Shown: positions 56,570 through 64,000 of the stretch, piece by piece
Numbering within the stretch: position 1 is the stretch's first letter
Layout of the letters: every line of letters starts with the position of its first letter
Assembly (NCBI GenBank): GCA_963971425.1
Contig: OZ020517.1
Coordinates: forward strand, 27,918,668-27,982,667
DNA: 64,000 nucleotides
DNA from: Bryoerythrophyllum caledonicum
Taxonomy: Eukaryota > Streptophyta > Bryopsida > Pottiales > Pottiaceae
Direction: 5' to 3'
Position numbers and translations under genes: made by a program
Notes under the pieces: generated by a model
Database searches by the model: none
The model's input: only the letters and a program-made list of their open reading frames with translations
What the model was told of the DNA's origin: nothing

Positions 56570-58940
56570 CTTCACTAATGAAAGACCGCACTCTTCTTAC
56601 TTATTGGTTTGTTATGGTTACTATTTCCTTTTCATTAATCTTCACACGTACACACATGACCAGGCTTTATTTTATTTTATTTTTTTAAAATTTTTGCAGA
56701 CTACCTTTCTTGCTTGCTAATTCGGTTCTTTACACAAGTTACCATGGTTGATTTTCTCATCACATATTCCTTACATTACCATGGCGTCCACCTGAGCTAA
56801 GGTGATATCACCTTGTGCTAACAATTGTTTCTCAATACATCAAAATACTAACTTAATGGTGAGCAATTTACTCACCGATGCTAAATGCAGACAGTGTAGA
56901 TGCCTAATGCTTGGTTGTGCCTCTCTCGGCAGGTGTGATAGATGCAGATATACTTCAACGTAGTCTCTGCAGTCAGTCTACATATTCCAATGAGAACTTC
57001 TTGATGTCGCTCATGCAACTTATGGATCATGTCACTGCTCTCTAACATGACACTTTGTTAGGTTTTGAAACTGACCCATGATTCCTTGCAACTTCAGAAA
57101 ACTTCAGGATGACTTCTTACCACAGTTCTTAATGCAACCACATGCTTCACGGACACATGCACCTTGTATCTCTCCTGAAATGATAGTTTCTTGCAATTAT
57201 CACTCAAAACTTCTTCTTGCTCCTCTATTCTTCTTCTGGCTTCACTACTTACTTTTATTCTCAGCAATGCTTTCTAACAAACCTCCGACCAGGCTGAATG
57301 AACAGAGTCGTAACATTATAAATTCTACCAAACTAGCACTTCAAATCAGGTGCACTCTTATTATCTTTTTCTCTGCATACTCACTGCTAAAATTTGCAAC
57401 TTGTTTTTTACTGCTAGTTTTAGTCTCTCTCTTTTCAGACTGACCTTCAATTCTTCCAAAAAACTACTCAAAGTGGTGTTATGTGAACATGTTATGCATA
57501 GTTTTTCCACGAAATCGACAATTTCAATGTTATATTTTTCTCTCCCAACTTCCTCAATCAAATCTCTCAGCACGGTTCTCTCCCTTGCTACTGCAACTCA
57601 GTGATCTTTTTTACGCATGAGTTAGCAAAGAATTTCATTTTTCACCATAAGACCATCAGCGATACAAAACTGGCTCAACAGTCACACTACTTCACAGTGC
57701 CTACTAAGAACTCGCTTTTCAAATTCTAACTATGAGGTTTTCCAAAGTTTCGGAGATAACTCACCAGCTTTCGGTTATTCTCGTTTCTTCTCTTCTGTCT
57801 GAACACATCGGCGTTATGCACATAACCGTAGTGGTACATCAAGATGAGCAATCAAAGGGCCTCACAGGAACAAGTTTGTACACAAAGCTCAGTCACGAAT
57901 CAGCCGCCTATTGGCTTCCGAGAACTCCATCTAACACCCTCGTCAGACGAGCCCTTCCAACTCCTCAGAAACACTCTGCTTTCGTGTGAGCCACAGACCA
58001 CTTCAGACCAAGACACACATGTTGAGCATGCCCTTGCACGAATCACCACTTTTTTATTTTGCTCAATAAACAGTTCAACGAGCAGCACGGTTGTGTAACC
58101 CTAATTTCAACACAGAGCATACCTCAAACATCATGTCGAGGAAACATGTCCAGAAAACAGTTACCTGAATGCAACGGCGTTCTTGTCTTCCGCTCACTTA
58201 CATAATTCTGCCCTCTACTTCAAGATTGCTATTCTCTGGACTACTTCTTGCTCTCCCTCGCGACGTGTTTTCCATACTGCAATTTTCCTCCAAGCTCTCG
58301 CGCGGGACAACTTGCTTCAAGAACTGTTCAATCAGTTTCTCTTCTACTCATGATGATCTATCGTGGCAATGACACATGTCTCGATAGTTTGTTCCCATGC
58401 ACATCATTCGTGCTTAACCTGTCGCGTTCTTCTTTTCAACTATTGCTTTCCCGTTCATTCCTTTTTACTTTTCTATGATTCCGTTACTTGTCTACTTTGT
58501 ATAGTACGTATTTGTATAGTACGTATTTGAATACTGTATTTATACAGGTCAATATACCGGCGTATCAGCTTCTTTTAAAATTCTCATCGTGACGTTTTTC
58601 TGATTCCGAAGTTTCACTGTTTTAAATTTTTGTATTTATTTATTTATTTATTTTAAATCTAATTCCCATAGTCTCACCCTGAAGACTGATTTCGAAGCTC
58701 CACTGCTTACGATTTTCAAATTTGTGACCTTTTATGTTTTATTTTGTTATTATTTTAATTACTTCTAATTAATTCCTTTTTGCTTCCCTAATTTCATTAA
58801 TTTTATTAATTTTCCCTTTTAAAATGGCTGGTTTTTATTTCTCAAATTAAATTTAGATTTTTCTATTCCTTTGTACTTTTATTAATTCTAATTTTATTTG
58901 TTTTTTAGCTTTTACTTGTTAAGCTATCAATTTTTACTTT
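56570..58940. other. Region upstream of the gag-like gene
   Basis: No supported gene; the short frames here lack motifs. On the minus strand TGTATAAATACAG near 58545 is a good TATA match, followed by a duplicated CAAATACGTACTATA. It could drive the gag-like gene, with an LTR or a long leader between. 58600-58940 is strongly AT-rich. Confidence 0.35.
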
Positions 58941-59790
58941 TCAACCCTTATAGGACCAAGGCAATTTTTCTCCCAAACACTCCAAAATTGTCATTTTCAG
59001 CACATTCAACACAAAATGATACAAAATCATTTTATTTTATTTTATTTTATTTATTTTATTTTTTATTTTATTTGAAATTTTAACCGTAGGATCTTGTACT
59101 AGACTTGTATGAGAGTGTGTGATAAAAATTTTGGTAAGTTTGACCGCATGGATTGAAAGATATTAGCCTTTGAAGTGCGACATAATCTCTTTTTGAGGTC
59201 ATACTATACACCTTCAACAAACTTCGACCACCTTCTATGGCAACTATTTGCACTACGGGCCGTGATTTTATTATGTTAACTTGAAAAGGATCATGTTAGG
59301 CACATGTGCACAAAATTTTAGAAGTAGAAGAGGTGTAGAAGATGTCCTAAAAAATCCTGCAATGCAACTATGTACCGAGAATCAACAATACACTTTATAT
59401 TTTGCATATATCATATCCTTCTCAAATATTTGAAATTCACAAATCCGTACGGTAGATACAAAGATCTCAATTTCCTTGAAGAGGACATTTTCTTTCTTTA
59501 AAATGGACAAAAACTCGAATTTCTATTGAATTTAGAAGTTATTAAAGTTTGGTGACAGTATTTGTGATATGTCACACTAAACTGCTGCACTATTTGTATA
59601 TGTAAGTGAAAATAAATTGTAACTTTTGAATCGTAAGTCGGAATTCTACGAAATTTGTGTCTACGCAAAGCTAATCAAAAGTTGGCCATTCAATATAAAA
59701 TCTCAGATAATAATGCCTAGAATTGAGAACGTGGTACCTTACCTAAACTCAAAATGTCCCCCGAGGGGACATCAGTCCTTTAGGGGTTAA
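58941..59790 (+). mobile_element. TTAA-family piggyBac-like MITE, second subfamily
   Basis: 850 bp from TCAACCCTTATAGGACCAAG to GTCCTTTAGGGGTTAA. Matches 26588-27384 in opposite orientation throughout. One end has drifted from TTAA to TCAA. It sits just downstream of the Ty3 pol gene, perhaps inside that element's 3' LTR. No transposase. Confidence 0.72.
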
Positions 59791-60216
59791 GACTCAGTAC
59801 TTTTTAAAGTTCCCATTTACTTTAAAGTATTACTTTAAAGTTAACTTATTCTTTCTTGTGAGTCTTCTAACTTTCTATCTTTAGCCCTTAGATTTTAGTT
59901 TTTAATTTTTTATGGACTCTTTACTTTTTGGTTTATCCATTTTCCAAAGTTCTACTAAATTTTTAACTTATTTTTGGTTTTTTGTAAGTTTTATTTTATT
60001 TTTTATTTTATTTTTGTCATACTACAAGTAATTATTTTACTACTTGTGGGACATCCTTTCAAGTGAGGAATTCTAAATTATTAGTCAATGGACTCCAAAA
60101 AGTTCAAAATTTAGACGTTTACTCACTTCCCCGTTGGTAGTTTAGAGTCATTCCGGACTACTTACTAAATCACACCATTAGAGGTTTACCCTCCCTCTTT
60201 AAACTATAACTTGCCC

Positions 60217-62970
60217 TCAAGTTATGTACTTTCGCAATCTATACCCGTTATAGCGCGTTGCATGCACATTCCCAGCAAAGTTTTGTAATTCAACCGATCC
60301 ATTTGGATAAGATTTAAGAATTTTATATGGACCAAACCAACGCATTTTAAACTTACCTGGAAACTTTTGAAATCGACTATCGTACAATAATACTAAATCA
60401 TTGTCTTTCAAGACTTTGGGTTGTAACTTGCTATCGTAGTAGGTTTTTCGTTGTTTTTGAATGGCTTCCATATTCATAAAGGCTTGAGCCCTTATTTCAT
60501 CGAGCCTTTCTAAAGTGTCAAATCTCTCTTTTAAGGATGCGACATTGCCTAGTCTCTCAGAGATTGCGACCCGTAGTGAAGGTACTTCCACTTCTATTGG
60601 TAGCATAGCTTCTAATCCATAGACTAATTGGAAAGGAGTTGCTTTAGTTGTGGTTTTTATGGTAGACCTATATGCCCATAATGCGTTGTTTAACTCATAA
60701 TCCCAATTAGATGCGTTACCTTCTAGTGTTTTAGTAATGATCTTACAAAGTATGCCATTAGATTTTTCAGTTTGACCATTTGCTCTAGGATGATAAGGTG
60801 ATGATTTTCTATGTTTGATAAAATAATTTTTTAACATTTTTTCTATAGTATCATTAATGAAATGAGTCCCTCTATCACTTACTATTTCTTTGGGACATCC
60901 AAATCTAGTAATGATTTTCTCATAGATGAATTTAGCTACGGTATTTGCATCATCTGTTTTAGTTGCCATTGCCTCAACCCACTTAGTCACATATTCTGTG
61001 GCGACTAAAATATAACGTTTTTGGCCTTCTCTACTAGGAAGTTTAATGGGTCCCACAAAATCTATCCCCCACTTTTCAAAGGGAATCTGTGCTAAGATCG
61101 GGTTTAAGGGCATTGCTTTAGTGGCAGTTGGTTTACCGACACGTTGACAAGGATCACACTTCCTTACATATTTAGTGGCATCCGAAAAAAACGTGGGCCA
61201 CCAATAGCCGGCCGTTAACACTTTTTGTGCGGTTGCCCATCCCGCAAAATGTCCCCCACATGCATCACTATGACATCCTTTTAATATCATTTCAACTTCA
61301 CTAGGATTTATGCAACGTCTTAAAACATCATCTTTACCCCTTTTATAAAGAACTCCACTAATCATGGTGTATGGTAAAGATTGATGAACTAACTTAGTCT
61401 TGTCTTTACTTACATACTCTAGTGGAAATGTTCCTTTAGTTAAATAATAAATGATATCCGCATATTCCTTAGGAATAACATCAACCACATCAATGCCGTC
61501 TTGTACGGAAAAGAGGTGGGCATCCGGAAAACTATCATCAATGGATTCTGGATTTATAGCTTCACTAAGTCGTGATAAAAAATCTGCATTTTGATGTATT
61601 TTCCCAGGTCTTACATTAATAGTAAAATCAAACTCTTGTAATAACAAAACCCATCTTGCAATCCGACCACTTAATTGAGGCTTATTAATCATGTACTTTA
61701 AAGCATCATGATCAATGTGAAAGGTAAATTTATATCCCAACAAGTAATGTCTATACTTTTGAACAGAAAAGATCATGCCAAGACCTTCTCGTTCTGTCAC
61801 GGAATAATTCCTCTCTGCAACACTCAATTGTCGACTTGCAAAGTAAATTGGCCTATCATGACCTTTAGAATTTTTCTGACTTAAAACACTTCCGATCGCT
61901 ACATTGGAAGCATCAACATACACTTCAAAAGGTTTGGACCAATTTGGTGGAATTAAGATGGGTGCTTTACTAAGACGGCGCTTTAACTTGTTAAAAGCTT
62001 TAGTACAATCGTCTGTCCATACTCCTAGTGTTAAAGTTTGTTTTGTTAAAGCATTCAAAGGTGCGGCTATAAATGCAAATTTATAAATGAACCGTCTATA
62101 ATAACCCGTTGCACCCAAAAATCCTTTAAGTGCGGTTAAATGCTCAGGTATTTCCATTTGTAGAATAATGGCTACTTTATCAGGGTCAACTGCTATTCCC
62201 TTTATGGATACTATATGACCTAATAATCTACCCCATGCAGTGACAAACTCCGATTTAGCAGCATTTATGGAGATACCATATTCACGACAACTATCAAAAC
62301 ATTGTTTTAAAGCCGCTGGGTGATCCTTCTTTGACCCAAACACACAAAAGTCATCTAAAAATATTTCCATAAATTTTCTTAAATATTTTGTGAATGCTTG
62401 TGTCATGACCCTTTGGAATGTAGCTGGAGCATTGCACAATCCGAAGGGCATGACATTATATGCAAAAGTTCCCCAGTCAGTTGTAAAAGTGGTTAAGGGT
62501 CTATCTTCTGGAGCTATTTGAACTTGATTATACCCCGAAAATCCATCTAAAAATGAATAGCACTCATGTCCCGCAACACCATCTAAAACGGCATCCGAAA
62601 ATGGCAAAGGAAAGTAATCTTTTTTAGTTGCTTTGTTAAGTTGCCGAAAATCTTGGCAAATACGAATTTTACCATTCTTTTTTGGGACAATTACTATAGG
62701 TGACACCCACTCACTAAATGGAACTGGATAAATAAAATTACATTCAAGCAACTTATCTATCTCTTCCTTAACCATTAAAGAATATTTTGGATTCATCCTA
62801 TATTGTCTCTGTCTAACCGGTTTAGCATCCGCTTCTAAAATGATTTTGTGTTGACAAACATCTGGAGGTATGCCTTTAAGATCTTTATAAGTCCATGCAA
62901 AGGCATCCTTCTCCTTTTTAAAGAATTCATGCCATTCATCATACTCTTGAGGACTTAACCTATCGTACAC
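60217..62970 (-). CDS. Ty3/gypsy pol: reverse transcriptase, RNase H, integrase
   Basis: 917 codons. RT: WVSPIVIVPKKNGKIRICQD, YSFLDGFSGYNQVQIAPED, MPFGLCNAPATFQRVM and the active site IFLDDFCVFG. RNase H: YVDASNVAIGSVLSQ, ERNYSVTEREGLGMIF and IDHDALKYMI, ending NADFLSRL. Integrase: the zinc-binding HHCC around CHSDACGGHFAGW and RKCDPCQR, then catalytic blocks GIDFVGPIKLPS, VSDRGTHFIND and ANGQTEKSNG, followed by YGLEAMLPIEVEVPSLRV and a C-terminal RWFGPYKILKSY segment. Fossil or recent copy of an element gene, not a host gene. Confidence 0.95.
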   Translation of the reverse strand: MYDRLSPQEYDEWHEFFKKEKDAFAWTYKDLKGIPPDVCQHKIILEADAKPVRQRQYRMNPKYSLMVKEEIDKLLECNFIYPVPFSEWVSPIVIVPKKNGKIRICQDFRQLNKATKKDYFPLPFSDAVLDGVAGHECYSFLDGFSGYNQVQIAPEDRPLTTFTTDWGTFAYNVMPFGLCNAPATFQRVMTQAFTKYLRKFMEIFLDDFCVFGSKKDHPAALKQCFDSCREYGISINAAKSEFVTAWGRLLGHIVSIKGIAVDPDKVAIILQMEIPEHLTALKGFLGATGYYRRFIYKFAFIAAPLNALTKQTLTLGVWTDDCTKAFNKLKRRLSKAPILIPPNWSKPFEVYVDASNVAIGSVLSQKNSKGHDRPIYFASRQLSVAERNYSVTEREGLGMIFSVQKYRHYLLGYKFTFHIDHDALKYMINKPQLSGRIARWVLLLQEFDFTINVRPGKIHQNADFLSRLSEAINPESIDDSFPDAHLFSVQDGIDVVDVIPKEYADIIYYLTKGTFPLEYVSKDKTKLVHQSLPYTMISGVLYKRGKDDVLRRCINPSEVEMILKGCHSDACGGHFAGWATAQKVLTAGYWWPTFFSDATKYVRKCDPCQRVGKPTATKAMPLNPILAQIPFEKWGIDFVGPIKLPSREGQKRYILVATEYVTKWVEAMATKTDDANTVAKFIYEKIITRFGCPKEIVSDRGTHFINDTIEKMLKNYFIKHRKSSPYHPRANGQTEKSNGILCKIITKTLEGNASNWDYELNNALWAYRSTIKTTTKATPFQLVYGLEAMLPIEVEVPSLRVAISERLGNVASLKERFDTLERLDEIRAQAFMNMEAIQKQRKTYYDSKLQPKVLKDNDLVLLYDSRFQKFPGKFKMRWFGPYKILKSYPNGSVELQNFAGNVHATRYNGYRLRKYIT

Positions 62971-63000
62971 TTTAATGGGCTTAGGATCTTCTTTAGTGCC

Positions 63001-63996
63001 TTAGTTCATTTCCATGGTATTTTTTATTAAAGGACGTACACTAGGTATTTTCTTGTCCGCTACTAATTCCTCAGAATCTGATATATATGGAGGTTCATTA
63101 TCAGATTCTTTCTCGATAGCAACATTAAAAACTGGTGCATTTTGCCATGCCTCAATGGCAGCATCCGAGTCATCTACTTGACTTGGAGGGACAAAATACT
63201 CTCCAGGACTTAAACTTTTAAAGGTAGGCATGTCCTGGACAATATTAGTGTTCTCAAGTTCAGATTCAGAATTTGGATCAGTGGTCCAATCTGAATCCTC
63301 ATCCTGAGTCTCACCATGATAGGTTGTAGGAAACATAGGAAGAATAATTTTACTATTACCCTTTCCGATAGTTAAAGTTCCTTTACCCCAATCGTCCTTG
63401 GCTTTGGCTAACGACAACCAAGGTCTGCCAAGAAGGATAGGATACGTAGAAATGGACTCACTCACTTTAAAGACAATGTAGTCTATTTTATAATCGATTC
63501 CACTAATTATTGTATTTAATTGTAGCAACTTTCCTAAAGGTTTGACTCTACTTTGATCGGCCATTCTTAAGATAATGGGAGTAGGAACTATGTTAGTTAT
63601 ACCCAACTCTTCCATAGTATCAACATTCATAAGGTTAATACTACTCCCACTATCAATTTGTACTCCATCAATTAAAGTTCCATCTATAATCACATCAACT
63701 GTAGGTGCTCCCGGATCTAAAGAAATATCATGGACATTTACAACTTCAGGTTGAGTTTTACTTGCCTCACTTCGTGTTTTTGCCTTAGGATTTTTAAAAT
63801 TACTCTCTTCAATTGTTTTAGCTCTCTTACGAATTAATGAGGATGTTAATTCATTTTTGCAATAGGGTGATAAAGCAAGTAATTGTCTCAATGATATTTG
63901 AGGTTGTAACCTATCCAAATCTGTGAGTATATCATATGGGTTCATTCCTACAGCTAACTTCATGATTCTATTATGTTTTCTCTTTTTTAAAGACAA
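63001..63996 (-). CDS. Ty3/gypsy gag-protease, C-terminal part
   Basis: 331 codons continuing past the window edge. Contains the retropepsin signature VQIDSGSSINLMN (active-site Asp-Ser-Gly), then ILRMADQSRVKPLGKL and TYPILLGRPWLSLAKA, typical of plant Ty3 proteases, followed by an acidic tail. Gag proper would lie right of base 64000. Confidence 0.9.
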   Translation of the reverse strand: MSLKKRKHNRIMKLAVGMNPYDILTDLDRLQPQISLRQLLALSPYCKNELTSSLIRKRAKTIEESNFKNPKAKTRSEASKTQPEVVNVHDISLDPGAPTVDVIIDGTLIDGVQIDSGSSINLMNVDTMEELGITNIVPTPIILRMADQSRVKPLGKLLQLNTIISGIDYKIDYIVFKVSESISTYPILLGRPWLSLAKAKDDWGKGTLTIGKGNSKIILPMFPTTYHGETQDEDSDWTTDPNSESELENTNIVQDMPTFKSLSPGEYFVPPSQVDDSDAAIEAWQNAPVFNVAIEKESDNEPPYISDSEELVADKKIPSVRPLIKNTMEMN

Positions 63997-64000
63997 TGAT

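Larger units (their letters stand above)
59791..64000 (-). mobile_element. Ty3/gypsy LTR retrotransposon, 3' portion
   Basis: Minus-strand element running off the right edge. A gag-protease frame (63996-63001) is followed by a long pol frame (62970-60217) with RT, RNase H and integrase. A purine-rich AAAGAGGGAGGG near 60203-60191 is a candidate polypurine tract, so the 3' LTR should start just left of it; its far end is not defined and may contain the nested TTAA element. Pol looks largely whole and well conserved, suggesting a fairly young copy. No chromodomain follows the integrase, and the integrase tail fits the non-chromovirus (Tat/Athila-like) side. Confidence 0.88.

Noticed and set aside
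57078-58478. Several plus-strand frames of 60-120 codons
   Set aside because: Phe/Leu/Ser-rich, no motif, and antisense to the presumed upstream region of the gag-like gene.

Overview
The window reads as nuclear DNA of a streptophyte plant, most likely a land plant. The evidence is intron-split genes with GT-AG junctions, a chloroplast-movement kinesin (KAC/KIN-14 type), a plant-style Ubl-BAG co-chaperone, an OTU2-type deubiquitinase, a UPF0114 membrane protein with a transit-peptide-like N-terminus, and plant-type TTTAGGG repeats. The transposon mix (a LINE that appears to carry two different nucleases, a DUF7869-type transposon, gag-like repeat genes unlike the usual angiosperm ones) hints at a non-flowering lineage. 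I cannot name a species.

Layout. 0-2.2 kb: 5' part of a KAC kinesin gene (minus). 2.2-8.9 kb: its upstream region, an inverted-repeat element, a TTAA-flanked element and TTTAGGG tracts. 8.9-9.5 kb: a possible small gene with a TATA/telo-box promoter (minus). 10.2-12.0 kb: BAG gene (minus, 4 exons). 12.6-21.6 kb: an old retroelement with protease and methyltransferase-like remnants, split by a younger gag-like element (16.4-20.3 kb, GCCAT duplicated at both ends). 21.6-22.6 kb: Helitron-like element holding a G-rich minisatellite. 24.0-25.4 kb: UPF0114 gene (plus, 5 exons). 26.35-27.55 kb: a TIR element with a TTAA element nested in it. 30.4-31.7 kb: OTU2 gene (plus, 8 exons). 32.1-32.8 kb: minisatellite. 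33.7-43.8 kb: a long minus-strand LINE interrupted by a foldback-like element (11-bp target duplication) and a TTAA element. 44.7-46.1 kb: a 13-bp satellite. 46.6-48.0 kb: DUF7869-family transposon fragment. 48-58.9 kb: AT-rich, LTR-like sequence and a broken gag-like/coiled-coil gene. 59-64 kb: a Ty3/gypsy element (minus), running off the right edge.

Only four genes look like conventional host genes: KAC, BAG, UPF0114 and OTU2. Their exon junctions were placed by eye, and phases and total lengths are consistent in each. They are unrelated in function, each with its own promoter; nothing suggests a cluster. The rest is largely nested repeats. The most unusual items are the LINE architecture, the TTAA element family with at least five copies, the methyltransferase-like segment in the old retroelement, and two gag-like coding regions with the same domain order.
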